Assembly (NCBI RefSeq): GCF_035645195.1
Contig: NZ_DASQNA010000046.1
Location: 1 to 64,000 of the forward strand
Reading direction: 5' to 3'
Source: Paenibacillus sp.
Lineage (GTDB): Bacteria > Bacillota > Bacilli > Paenibacillales > YIM-B00363
DNA: 64,000 nucleotides
Every line of letters begins with the position of its first letter. Positions within the stretch are counted from its first letter, which is position 1. Positions 16,294 through 24,250 of this stretch are shown here, piece by piece. A model generated the notes under the pieces. That model was not told the DNA's origin. It saw only the letters and a list, made by a program, of their open reading frames with translations, and did no database searches. The position numbers were made by a program, and so were the translations under genes.

Positions 16294-17069
16294 GCATGTT
16301 CCTCCTCTTCCGAATGACCCGCATCGACGACGACTCCGCGTTCCCGATATTCGGCCGCGACTTCCGGCGGGAGCCTTTCGTCCGTAAAAATCGTATCGAT
16401 TTCCGACAGCTGCGCGAACGTGACGAGGGCGCTTCGACCGAATTTACTACGATCGGCTACGCAATGCACGACGCGCGAGCTTTCGACCAGCGCCCGTTTC
16501 ATCGGGAGCTGCGCGCCCGTGAAAATCGTAAGGCCGAACGCCGGATGTATGCCCGTAGCCGACATGAACGCCTTATGGATGTTGACGCTGCGGATAAAGT
16601 CGACCGCCTCCGGCCCGACCAGCAAATTCATCTCGCGGTATCCCCCGGGAACGACGAGCCGAATTCGATCCTTCCGGGCGAGCTCCGCGATAATGAACAG
16701 ATCGTTCGTAATTACCGTCAGCGGTTCGTTCGGGAGCAGCTTCGCCATTTCCAGCGTCGTGCTTCCCCCGTCCAACGCCACGATTTCCTCGGGCTGGATC
16801 GACTGCACCGCGCGCGCGGCGATGCGCTGCTTCTCGTGCGGAAATTTATTGTTTTGCGCCGGCGTCGGCAGCAGCGGCTCTTCATGGTCCGAGATCGCTA
16901 CCGCCCCGCCGTGAATGCGGCGGAGCAGCCCCTTCTCCTCAAGCTTCTCCAAGTCTTCGCGGACCGTTTTCTCCGTGACGCCGAGCTCCGCGCTGAGCTC
17001 CGATACGCGGACGGTCCGTTCGCGTTCCAGCCTTCGCAAGATACGCTCATGACGTTGTACGGCCAGCAT
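16290..17069 (-). CDS. DeoR-family transcriptional regulator
   Basis: A 259-residue DeoR/GlpR-type repressor: N-terminal winged helix (ELSAELGVTEKTVREDLEKLEEKGLLRRIHGGA, about 20-55) and C-terminal sugar-phosphate sensor domain with the DGGSTT loop near 110. It lies between kduI and kduD and is likely to control them in response to a uronate intermediate. Repeated T-rich elements upstream of kduI are candidate operators. Confidence 0.88.
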   Translation of the reverse strand: MLAVQRHERILRRLERERTVRVSELSAELGVTEKTVREDLEKLEEKGLLRRIHGGAVAISDHEEPLLPTPAQNNKFPHEKQRIAARAVQSIQPEEIVALDGGSTTLEMAKLLPNEPLTVITNDLFIIAELARKDRIRLVVPGGYREMNLLVGPEAVDFIRSVNIHKAFMSATGIHPAFGLTIFTGAQLPMKRALVESSRVVHCVADRSKFGRSALVTFAQLSEIDTIFTDERLPPEVAAEYRERGVVVDAGHSEEEEHA

Positions 17070-17078
17070 GCGCCCGTA

Positions 17079-17912
17079 TTACCGGAGCTCCTTCATCGGA
17101 ATCATATCCATGTCGGAGAACGTTTGGTTTTCGCCGGCCATCGCCCAGATGAACGTGTAGTTGCTAGTGCCTACGCCCGAATGAATCGACCAGCTCGGCG
17201 AAATGACCGCTTCTTCGTTGCGCACGACAAGGTGGCGCGTTTCCTTCGGTTCGCCCATCATATGGAAAACGACGCCGTCTTCCGGCATATCGAAGTACAG
17301 GTACACTTCGGAACGACGCTCGTGCGTGTGCGACGGCATCGTGTTCCACATGTTGCCCGGCTTCAGCAGCGTCATGCCGAGCGTCAGCTGGCAGCTCTTG
17401 ATGCCTTCTTCGTGAATGTATTTGTAGATCGTCCGTTCATTCGAGTTTGCGATGCTGCCGAGATGCGTCGGTGCCGCTTCGCTGATCGCCGCCTTCACGG
17501 TCGGATACGTCGTGTGCGCCGGCACCGACACGAGGTAATACTTCGCCGGGTTCGCCGCATCCGCGCTCGCGAACGACACTTCCTTGGTGCCGCGGCCGAT
17601 GTACAAGCAGTCTTTGCTATCCATCGCGTACGCGACGCCGTCCGCCGTGACCGTCCCCGCGCCGCCGATGTTCACGATGCCGATCTCGCGGCGCTCCAAG
17701 AAAAAGTTCGCGCCGATCAGCTTGCCTTCGACCTCAAGCGCTACCGCGGCCGATGTCGGCACGACGCCGCCAAGAATGTATCGATCGACATGGCTGTATA
17801 CGAGCTTCAATTCGCCCGGGACGAACAGCGACTCGATCAAATACTCCTTGCGCAGTCGTTCCGTATCGTACGATTTCGTCGCCTCGGCCGAAGCCGCTTG
17901 TCTAAATTCCAT
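17079..17912 (-). CDS. kduI: 5-dehydro-4-deoxy-D-glucuronate isomerase (KduI)
   Basis: A 277-residue cupin enzyme that converts 5-keto-4-deoxyuronate to 2,5-diketo-3-deoxygluconate, the step before KduD. Similarity to E. coli KduI extends over the full length, including LVYSHVDRYILGGVVP, the NIGGAGTVT strand and the metal-binding segment MPSHTHERRSEVYLYF near 195-210, with a later His in SWSIHSGVGT. It is the first gene of the kduI-deoR-kduD operon; GGGAGGAATGGAG precedes the ATG. Confidence 0.93.
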   Translation of the reverse strand: MEFRQAASAEATKSYDTERLRKEYLIESLFVPGELKLVYSHVDRYILGGVVPTSAAVALEVEGKLIGANFFLERREIGIVNIGGAGTVTADGVAYAMDSKDCLYIGRGTKEVSFASADAANPAKYYLVSVPAHTTYPTVKAAISEAAPTHLGSIANSNERTIYKYIHEEGIKSCQLTLGMTLLKPGNMWNTMPSHTHERRSEVYLYFDMPEDGVVFHMMGEPKETRHLVVRNEEAVISPSWSIHSGVGTSNYTFIWAMAGENQTFSDMDMIPMKELR

Positions 17913-17931
17913 TCTCCATTCCTCCCAGAAA

Positions 17932-17999
17932 GGTTTGTTTTTGTTTGATTCTATCCTACCGCAATTGTTCGTTTTTGTACAGTTGCGTTTGTTTGCATG
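17932..17999 (-). promoter_or_regulatory. Candidate promoter and DeoR-type operator of kduI
   Basis: The region upstream of kduI has a TAGAAT -10 candidate and three related A-rich direct elements on the minus strand: ACAAAAACAAACC, ACAAAAACGAACAATTG and AAACAAACGCAAC. Iterated short direct repeats of this kind are typical of DeoR-family operators. The match is by eye and the -35 is weak. Confidence 0.4.
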
Positions 18000-18022
18000 A
18001 AAAAAAGGAAGCTTTCGCTCCC
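18000..18022 (-). terminator. Terminator after mobB
   Basis: GGGAGC and GCTTCC pair (one G-T) around a short loop and are followed by seven T on the minus strand, 21 bp after the mobB stop. Confidence 0.75.
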
Positions 18023-18042
18023 TATTTTCCGAAATGATTGGA

Positions 18043-18561
18043 CTATGTGATTCGGATTTGCGCCTTAACGAAAGCGGCGATCGCTTCCGTTTCGTCGAAC
18101 GCGAATACCGGCACTGTGGCGAGACTTCTCATTTTGGGCAGCAGCTCCGAATTCCAAGTGACGATCGCCCCAAGATGCGCGAGCGCGGAAATCGTAAGCC
18201 AATGCTCCTCCTCCTGAATCATCGCTACCTTGCAAAATCGTTCTCGTTTCCAGCCCTCCACGAGAACGAGATCCGCTTCGCGCATACGCGCGATAAGCTC
18301 GTCCAGCGAGGCGGCGCGATTTTCGAAAAAGGCCGTGCGCTCGGGCGACGTCACCGCGCTCATGATCGCCCCCGCTTCTCGATGACGTCTCGAATCGGTG
18401 CCCGGCACGTCCGGTTCGAAATCGTGTCCGTCGTGCTTCACTGTACCGATTCGGTACCCGTCCGAAGCGAGCCGTTCGACGAGGCGGCACGTTAACGTCG
18501 TTTTGCCCGACTTTTTAAACCCAACGATCTGTACGACCGGCGGCCAGCATGTTTCCGTCAT
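18043..18561 (-). CDS. mobB: Molybdopterin-guanine dinucleotide biosynthesis adaptor MobB
   Basis: A 172-residue P-loop GTP-binding protein: IVGFKKSGKTT near residues 11-22 is the Walker A, and GTVKHDGHDFEPDVPGTDS is the MobB signature. It assists the MobA-dependent attachment of GMP to molybdopterin. It follows moeA by 19 bp in the order moaD-moeA-mobB. GGGGAG lies upstream of the ATG. Confidence 0.92.
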   Translation of the reverse strand: MTETCWPPVVQIVGFKKSGKTTLTCRLVERLASDGYRIGTVKHDGHDFEPDVPGTDSRRHREAGAIMSAVTSPERTAFFENRAASLDELIARMREADLVLVEGWKRERFCKVAMIQEEEHWLTISALAHLGAIVTWNSELLPKMRSLATVPVFAFDETEAIAAFVKAQIRIT

Positions 18562-18580
18562 TACGCGTTATCTCCCCTTG

Positions 18581-19837
18581 TCACGGCTCCAGCGGAAGGA
18601 CGGCGACAGGATCGCCCGCCTCCCATCCCCGCCCTCCCGGCGGGATGACGACGTAGCAGGCCGCCCCGAGCCCGGGGAGCATGCGGGCTGACTTATCTCC
18701 CGCCTCCGCCGCGGCCTTCAGCCGTCCCCCCTCGCTCCAATACGTCCCCCGCACATATCTCGGGTACGCATTCGTCTTCGGGAACGGCTCAGCCAGCTCC
18801 GCCTCGAACAATATCGGCTCTGGATTCGCGCAGCCTTGCAGCGCCTTGATTGCGGGACGCGCCAACAGCTCGAAGCCCGCCGCGCACGCCCCCGGGTTAC
18901 CCGAGAGCCCCAAAATCAGCTTCCCCCCGCGTACCGCCGCGGACGTGACGCTGCCAGGGCGCATCATCACTTTATTAAACAGCATCCGCTGCTCCGGCGC
19001 ACGCAAATAGTCCGCCATAATGTCGTAATCGCCGACAGAGACGCCCCCGGTCGTGAGAACTAGATCGCAGGCTTCCGCCGCCTCCCCGATCGCTTCGGCG
19101 AGCGCTTCCGCCGAATCCGGCACCGGCGCGAACGGCACCGGCGCGCCGCCGGCGCTCGCGGTGAGCGCCGCCAGCATATACGCGTTGCTGTTGCGTATTT
19201 TGCCGAGCTCGGCGGGCGATGCGATCGGCAGCAGCTCCGACCCCGTCGGCACGATGGCGATCCGCGGCTTGCGGAAGACGGCGACGTCCGCAGCGCCCGT
19301 CGCGGCCAGCAGCGCCGCTTCTGCTCCTCCGAGCCGCTCGCCTCTGCGCACGATGACCGTGCCCTCCGGCACGTCCGAGCCGACCTCGCTGACGTTCATG
19401 CCTGCCGCCGCGGCACGCCGAACGCGAATCGCCTCTCCCCCTTCGGCTGCCGGAACGATTTCCGTCATCTCCAGCATGACGACCGCATCCGCACCATCCG
19501 GCATCATCGCGCCGGTCATAATGCGCGCCGCTCCGCCCGGCGGCACCGCAAACTTCGCCACCTCGCCGCAAGCGAGCTCGCCCACGACGCGAAGCGTCGC
19601 CGGCGCAGCCGGCGACGCCCCGGCCGTATCCGCCGCGCGCACGGCGTACCCGTCCATCCCCGAACGCCGAAAATGCGGCACCGGCTCGCGAGCGACGACG
19701 TCCTCTGCGGCGCGTCGGCCGTAGCATGCGTCTAACGCCGCCCGTTCCGCCCCGACCGGCGAGACGGCCTCCAGCACGCGGCGCAGCGCCTCGCTGACGG
19801 AGACGGCAGATCGGTCGAACTTGTCCGCCGACCTCAT
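18581..19837 (-). CDS. moeA: Molybdopterin molybdenumtransferase MoeA
   Basis: A 418-residue MoeA that inserts molybdate into adenylylated molybdopterin. Visible motifs are FRRSGMDGYAV near 57-66, the MTGAMMPDGADAVV segment near 106-120, PTGSEL near 203, TTGGVSVGDYD near 258 (MoCF/MogA-like domain) and LSGNPGA near 308. Its start overlaps moaD by four bases. It is highly Ala/Gly-rich, in line with the GC content. Confidence 0.93.
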   Translation of the reverse strand: MRSADKFDRSAVSVSEALRRVLEAVSPVGAERAALDACYGRRAAEDVVAREPVPHFRRSGMDGYAVRAADTAGASPAAPATLRVVGELACGEVAKFAVPPGGAARIMTGAMMPDGADAVVMLEMTEIVPAAEGGEAIRVRRAAAAGMNVSEVGSDVPEGTVIVRRGERLGGAEAALLAATGAADVAVFRKPRIAIVPTGSELLPIASPAELGKIRNSNAYMLAALTASAGGAPVPFAPVPDSAEALAEAIGEAAEACDLVLTTGGVSVGDYDIMADYLRAPEQRMLFNKVMMRPGSVTSAAVRGGKLILGLSGNPGACAAGFELLARPAIKALQGCANPEPILFEAELAEPFPKTNAYPRYVRGTYWSEGGRLKAAAEAGDKSARMLPGLGAACYVVIPPGGRGWEAGDPVAVLPLEP

Positions 19838-20073
19838 CCGCCGCTGACCGGCGGCAGGAACGCCACCTCGTCGCCCGGCCGTATGACGGCGTCATCGTTC
19901 GCATACGCATGGTTGATCGCCGCAAAGCAAGAATCAAGCAGCTTCGCCGCTTCGGGATACGCATCCGCCAACGCCTTCTTCGCGTCGGCCACGCTCGCCG
20001 GCAGCTCCACATTCAAACGAACCGTCGCCGCCCCCACCGCTTCGGCCAACCCGGCAAACAGCAAAATGTTCAA
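19834..20073 (-). CDS. moaD: Molybdopterin synthase sulfur carrier MoaD
   Basis: A 79-residue ubiquitin-fold protein ending in LPPVSGG; the C-terminal Gly-Gly is thiocarboxylated and donates sulfur to molybdopterin synthase. The start is TTG at 20073 with GGGGGCGG a few bases before it. First gene of moaD-moeA-mobB. MoaE, its usual partner, is not in this window. Confidence 0.9.
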   Translation of the reverse strand: MNILLFAGLAEAVGAATVRLNVELPASVADAKKALADAYPEAAKLLDSCFAAINHAYANDDAVIRPGDEVAFLPPVSGG

Positions 20074-20297
20074 CCCATCCGCCCCCGTTTCGTGTCCTCT
20101 GATTTATATACATTATACTATACCTCTTTCTCCCCGAATTTGGCATACCTGTTTCATCGCTGTTCTCTATGATGGTCCAACCATTCAACACGTTTATTCC
20201 ACCGGACTTCTACTCGGATTCATCCAAGCTGCGTCCTCTAGCCGCAGCGACTACGCCACTTGCTCCCGTCTCTGTTCCGTGAACCCTGCCGCCCGAA
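20074..20297. other. Intergenic stretch without recognisable gene
   Basis: Pyrimidine-rich sequence upstream of moaD. A moaD promoter is expected here (TATACT-like sequences occur near 20110-20120), but no convincing -35 is seen. The sequence leads into the repeat block. Confidence 0.4.
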
Positions 20298-20695
20298 CTT
20301 ACACGCTATCCCCGTCGCTCAGCATTCATCTCCAATTTTTGCTTCCCTCATTTCCCTCCGTCCTTTCATCTTCCGCTTCTGCACCTGCTATCCCCTTGCC
20401 TCAGGATGTCCCGCAAAAACCTCTTTTGAAATAAATCCTTACAAACGACGATCCCATCGACTCGACTGCCACTAATTACTACGATTACCACTAATCACTT
20501 CCATTACCACTAATCAATACCACTACCACTAATCAATACCATTACCACTGATCACTACCATTACCAGTACTCCTGCCACTGCCACCGCCAATGCCCGAAT
20601 GTCCGTCCCCTGCTTTTATTACACGTTATCCCATCCACTCAGCTTCCGCGCAATGAACCTAGCACGCCCGCTTGCGTGCTATCCCCTTCACTCAG
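20298..20695 (-). repeat. Inverted copies of the 25-bp core repeat (left side of locus 1)
   Basis: Four diverged copies of the core seen in the array to the right, but in opposite orientation: 20298-20322, 20380-20404, 20618-20642 and 20671-20695. Each reads CTTAC or a variant, then CTATCCC, then CTCAG on the plus strand. Spacing is irregular. Confidence 0.7.
20468..20581. repeat. 19-bp minisatellite
   Basis: Five to six imperfect tandem units of 19 bp with the core ACCACTAATCA (starts at 20468, 20487, 20506, 20525, 20544 and a degenerate 20563). The sequence is strand-asymmetric, poor in G, and has no coding potential. It lies between inverted copies of the 25-bp core repeat. Confidence 0.8.
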
Positions 20696-20760
20696 CAACG
20701 GTTTGACCACGATGACTTTGTTTTATATTTTTTTCTGTTTTCTTCCAGTTAACCGATATG

Positions 20761-21256
20761 CTGCTGAGTCGAAGGGAGAGCGTGTAAGGCTGAGGCAACC
20801 TGAGCCACGGGGATAGCGTGTAAGGAGGCGACAACTTGCTTAGCCAAGGGGATATCACGTAAGGAAGCGACAACTTGCTGCGTCAAGGGGATAACACGTA
20901 AGGAGGCGACAACTTGCTGAGCCAAGGGGATTTCACGTAAGGAAGCGGCAACCTGCTGAGCCAAGGGGATAGCGCGTAAGAAAGCGATAACTTACTGAAC
21001 CAAGGACATACCACAAAAGAAAGCGGCAACTTGCTGAGTCAAGGGGATACCACGTAAGAAAGCGACAACTTGCTGAGCCTAGGGGATTTCACGTAAGAAA
21101 GCGGCAACTTGCTGAGTCAAGGGGAGACCACGTAAGGAAGCGGCAACTAGCTGAGTCAAGGGGATACCAAGTAAGAAAGCGGCAACCTGCTGAACCAAGG
21201 GGATAACCACGTAAAGGAAGCGACAACTAGCTGAGCCAAGGGGATACCACGTAATA
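20761..21256 (+). repeat. 39-bp tandem array, 13 units, carrying the 25-bp core
   Basis: Thirteen units; the GTAAG at the end of each unit recurs at 20784, 20820, 20859, 20898, 20937, 20976, 21015 (degenerate), 21054, 21093, 21132, 21171, 21211 and 21251, i.e. almost exactly every 39 bp. Each unit has CTGAGYCAAGGGGATA, then CACGTAAG, then a purine-rich AAGCGGCAACTTG spacer. Because 39 is a multiple of three, open frames run through the array, but there is no ribosome site or domain and I regard it as non-coding. Confidence 0.9.
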
Positions 21257-21321
21257 TCCGAGGAAATGGAACAAAAAAAGGCCAGCGGACGTCGTCCAAA
21301 GGCCATTTTCGCTCACCTGTT

Positions 21322-22095
21322 TTAGAAACGAACGCTCAAGTTGCTCAACGTGCCGAACATGTAACTGCGGTGGATCGGTTCGGGCACGGCCGCAGGGTCG
21401 CCTGCTCCGAACGCGATGAAATAGGGCACGAAATGCTCCGCGCGCGGAACCGCGGCGCGAGCCATCGGGGCGAGCTCCTCGTAGCGGAACAGCTCGTCGA
21501 GCTGCCGGTTCACCGTGCGCTCAACCAGCCAGTCGTCGAACGCAACGGCCCAAGGCTCGGGCGTCGTCTGGCCCCATTTGACGATACGCAAATTGTGCAC
21601 CGTGACACCGCTGCCGATGACAAGGATACCGTCGTCGCCCAGTCCGCGCAGCGCGGCGCCGATTGCGAATTGCCGATCCGGCGGGACGTACGGATTGACC
21701 GAAATTTGGACGACCGGAACGTCCGCCTCCGGATACATCCGGTACAGCAGCGTCCAAGAGCCGTGATCCAATCCTCGCCGATAATCGCGCTCGGCCGGCA
21801 AGCCCGCCTTCGTCAGCCGCTCGGCCACGAGATCGGCGACGGCGGAGGAGCCCCGCGCGGGATATTTTACTTGATACAACTCATCCGGAAACCCGCCGAA
21901 GTCGTAAATCGTTTCGTACACGTCGTCGGAGGACGAAATGGTCGTCTCCTCTTCTTCCCAATGCGCCGTAAAAATGACGATCGTTTTCGGTTTGCCGATG
22001 TTTCCCGCCAATTGCCCCAAAAAATCCGCGTAAGGCGTCTGCTCGATCGCCAGCATCGGGGACCCGTGCGCTAAAAATAAAGAAGGCATCTTCAT
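21322..22095 (-). CDS. DODA-type extradiol dioxygenase (YgiD-like)
   Basis: A 257-residue class III (LigB-superfamily) extradiol dioxygenase of the 4,5-DOPA dioxygenase group. Metal-ligand candidates are His in LFLAHGSP near residue 10, TAHWE near 45, and the HGSW near 111 and HNL near 165 patches; the length matches stand-alone bacterial enzymes. Such enzymes cleave catecholic rings and in Bacillota often form quinone/catechol-responsive units. A perfect inverted repeat lies just upstream of the start, so regulation by a DUF24/HxlR- or MarR-type repressor is plausible. GGGAG precedes the ATG. Confidence 0.85.
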   Translation of the reverse strand: MKMPSLFLAHGSPMLAIEQTPYADFLGQLAGNIGKPKTIVIFTAHWEEEETTISSSDDVYETIYDFGGFPDELYQVKYPARGSSAVADLVAERLTKAGLPAERDYRRGLDHGSWTLLYRMYPEADVPVVQISVNPYVPPDRQFAIGAALRGLGDDGILVIGSGVTVHNLRIVKWGQTTPEPWAVAFDDWLVERTVNRQLDELFRYEELAPMARAAVPRAEHFVPYFIAFGAGDPAAVPEPIHRSYMFGTLSNLSVRF

Positions 22096-22108
22096 AGGAG
22101 CACTCCCT

Positions 22109-22129
22109 TTAGTTACTTATTGTAACTAA
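22109..22129. promoter_or_regulatory. Perfect dyad operator upstream of the dioxygenase gene
   Basis: TTAGTTAC and GTAACTAA form a perfect 8-bp inverted repeat around TTATT. The half-site with TTAC/GTAA resembles operators of DUF24-family quinone sensors such as YodB and CatR of Bacillus. It lies between the putative -10 and the ribosome site, as expected for a repressor. Confidence 0.65.
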
Positions 22130-22156
22130 GTTATCATCAGTAAAATTAGCTGTCAA
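22128..22156 (-). promoter_or_regulatory. Putative promoter of the dioxygenase gene
   Basis: On the minus strand a perfect TTGACA (22151-22156, inside the end of mobA) is followed after 17 bp by TAACTT (22128-22133), which abuts the dyad operator. Confidence 0.5.
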
Positions 22157-22769
22157 TCCATCTTCTAGCCTTCTCGTAATCCTCCGGCGTATTCATATTA
22201 AACAGCGCTCTTTCGTCCGGATCGAGCAGTGCGAAGCGGTCTTCCGGAACGATCGACGCCTGCAGCCGGTCGATCCAGCCCATCACCTTGCGGCCGCCTT
22301 CGGTCCGGTACGCCTGCAAAGCAGTCAGCGCATCCTTCCGATACACCGCGAACAATGGCTGCAGCCGGCCGCCGCGCACGGGCACCGCCGCCTGTACGCC
22401 CTCCTTCTCGCAAATGTCGAACAGCAGCGACGCGATGTCCCATCGAGCGAACGGCATGTCGGCCGCGCATGCCAGGAAACAATCGCAATCGCTCCCCGAC
22501 ATCGCCGCTTCTATGCCGGCTAACGGGCCGGCCGATGGTTCCGCATCGGTCAGCCAGCGAATCTGAACACCGTCCGCGGCTTCTTCTGCGCGAGCTCGCA
22601 GCGCCCGATCCGCGCCGTACGGAAGCACGACGGCAAGATCGTCCGCCTTTCCGGCGAACGCGGATGCAAGTCTGCCCAGCACCGGCACGCCGCCGAGCGG
22701 CAGCAGCCATTTTTCGGCGCCCATGCGCCGGTTTTCCCCGCCTGCCAGCAGGATGACTCCTCTTTTCAT
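22146..22769 (-). CDS. mobA: Molybdenum cofactor guanylyltransferase MobA
   Basis: A 207-residue nucleotidyltransferase: LLAGGENRRMGAEKWLLPLGG near residues 6-27 is the GTP-binding signature (LAGGxxxRMGxxK), and the metal-binding ACAADMPF is near 102-109. It transfers GMP from GTP to molybdenum cofactor. It stands apart from moaD-moeA-mobB, separated by the repeat block and the dioxygenase gene. GGAGG lies six bases before the ATG. Confidence 0.92.
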   Translation of the reverse strand: MKRGVILLAGGENRRMGAEKWLLPLGGVPVLGRLASAFAGKADDLAVVLPYGADRALRARAEEAADGVQIRWLTDAEPSAGPLAGIEAAMSGSDCDCFLACAADMPFARWDIASLLFDICEKEGVQAAVPVRGGRLQPLFAVYRKDALTALQAYRTEGGRKVMGWIDRLQASIVPEDRFALLDPDERALFNMNTPEDYEKARRWIDS

Positions 22770-22823
22770 GTTCAGCCTCCGCCCATCATTCTTCGTTTAG
22801 CATATCACGATGCGCCGTTAATG

Positions 22824-22861
22824 AAAAAAAGCCCCGGGTCGACGCGAGGTCAACCCGGAGC
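22824..22861 (-). terminator. Terminator of the pyr operon
   Basis: A GC-rich stem, GCTCCGGGTTGAC with GTCGACCCGGGGC on the minus strand, is followed by seven T, 20 bp after pyrE. Confidence 0.88.
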
Positions 22862-22880
22862 TTCATGCTCAAGCCGTTAA

Positions 22881-23519
22881 TTAAGCGTAATACGTCTCCG
22901 GCTGCAGGCGCCAAGCCGACAACGCGGCGACGTCCTGTTCGCGGATACGGTTCGTCGAAAGCGCCGCGTCGATCAACGCGGTGTAGTTCGACAGCGTCCG
23001 CAGCGGAACGCCGGCCGAACGGAACGCCTCTTCCGCTTTCTCGAATTGATAGGAGAAAATCGCGAGCACGGCGAGCGCTTGTCCGCCCGCTTCGTTCACG
23101 GCTTGCGCAGCCTTCAGCGAGCTGCCGCCGGTCGAAATCAAGTCTTCGATGACGACGACCTTCTTCCCTGCGGGCACTTCGCCTTCGATCAAGTTTTGCT
23201 TGCCGTGGCCCTTCGCTTTGTCGCGCACATAGATCATCGGCAAGCTTAACTTCTGGGCGACCCACGCCGCATGCGGGATGCCGGCCGTCGCGGTGCCCGC
23301 GACGACCTCCGCCTGCGGGTAATGCTCGCGGATGAGCGACGCGAAGCCTTCCGCGATCGCATCCCGCACCTGCGGGTGCGACATCGTCAGCCGATTGTCG
23401 CAATAAATCGGCGATTTGATGCCGCTCGTCCACGTGAACGGCTGCTCCGGCCGCAGCGAAACGGCTCCGATGGATAACAGCGCTTCGGCGATTTGACGTT
23501 CCAACGATAAGGTCGTCAT
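22881..23519 (-). CDS. pyrE: Orotate phosphoribosyltransferase
   Basis: A 212-residue type I PRTase that makes OMP from orotate and PRPP. Motifs are [16 protein letters not shown] near 27-42 and the PRPP loop [14 protein letters not shown] near 125-138. The ATG at 23519 overlaps the pyrF stop by four bases; longer upstream frames lie inside pyrF. Last gene of the pyr operon, followed by a terminator. Confidence 0.95.
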   Translation of the reverse strand: MTTLSLERQIAEALLSIGAVSLRPEQPFTWTSGIKSPIYCDNRLTMSHPQVRDAIAEGFASLIREHYPQAEVVAGTATAGIPHAAWVAQKLSLPMIYVRDKAKGHGKQNLIEGEVPAGKKVVVIEDLISTGGSSLKAAQAVNEAGGQALAVLAIFSYQFEKAEEAFRSAGVPLRTLSNYTALIDAALSTNRIREQDVAALSAWRLQPETYYA

Positions 23520-24250
23520 GGACGAGCCTCTCCCTTCGCGTTCTCGATTTCTTCTACGATGCGCAGCAGCGCTTCCCGCGGATCCGGCGCTTTCGTGATC
23601 GGCCGGCCGATGACGAGATAGTCCGCGCCGTTCGCCAGCGCTTTCGCCGGCGTCATGACGCGCGCTTGATCGCCAACGTCGGCCCCGGCGGGGCGGATGC
23701 CCGGCGTTACCGTGACGAAGTCGGCGCCGCACGCCGCCTTCACCGCCGCCGCCTCGAGCGCCGAGGACACGACGCCGTGGAGGCCTGCGGCTTTCGCCAG
23801 CGCGGCGTAGCGGACGACGACGTCGGCGAGCGGCGCGTCGATACCGATCTCGCGGCGCATCGTCTCTTCCGTCGTCGACGTCAGCTGCGTGACGGCGATG
23901 ACGAGCGGCGTTTCGCCGGTCGTGCTCGCTTCGCCCGCCGCCTCGACCGCCGCGCGCATCATCGCGCTGCCGCCGGCTGCGTGCACGTTGAACATGTCGA
24001 CGCCGAGCTTCGACGCCGAACGGGCGGCGCCGGCCACCGTGTTCGGGATGTCATGAAATTTCAAGTCCAAGAAAATTCGGTGGCCCTGCGCCTTCAGCCG
24101 GCGAACGAGGTCGGGCCCCGCCGCGTAATACAGCTCCATCCCGACCTTCATCCAGCAAGGGATGCCCTCGAGGCGCGAGGCGAGCGCGAGCGCCGCCTCC
24201 GCATCGGGGACATCGAGCGCCACCATGATCGGATGGCTGCGTGCCGACAT
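23516..24250 (-). CDS. pyrF: Orotidine 5'-phosphate decarboxylase
   Basis: A 244-residue TIM-barrel enzyme converting OMP to UMP. The catalytic signature [12 protein letters not shown] is near residues 58-69, and the phosphate-binding [11 protein letters not shown] and LVIGRPIT stretches are near 182 and 217. The start overlaps the carB stop (TAATG). It follows carB directly, where pyrK and pyrD intervene in Bacillus subtilis. Confidence 0.95.
   Translation of the reverse strand: MSARSHPIMVALDVPDAEAALALASRLEGIPCWMKVGMELYYAAGPDLVRRLKAQGHRIFLDLKFHDIPNTVAGAARSASKLGVDMFNVHAAGGSAMMRAAVEAAGEASTTGETPLVIAVTQLTSTTEETMRREIGIDAPLADVVVRYAALAKAAGLHGVVSSALEAAAVKAACGADFVTVTPGIRPAGADVGDQARVMTPAKALANGADYLVIGRPITKAPDPREALLRIVEEIENAKGEARP

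Noticed and set aside
20749-21306. Open frames through the 39-bp array (13-residue repeats)
   Set aside because: They exist because the period is divisible by three; there is no ribosome site, signal or non-repetitive flank, so I treat the array as non-coding and only flag it as a finding.
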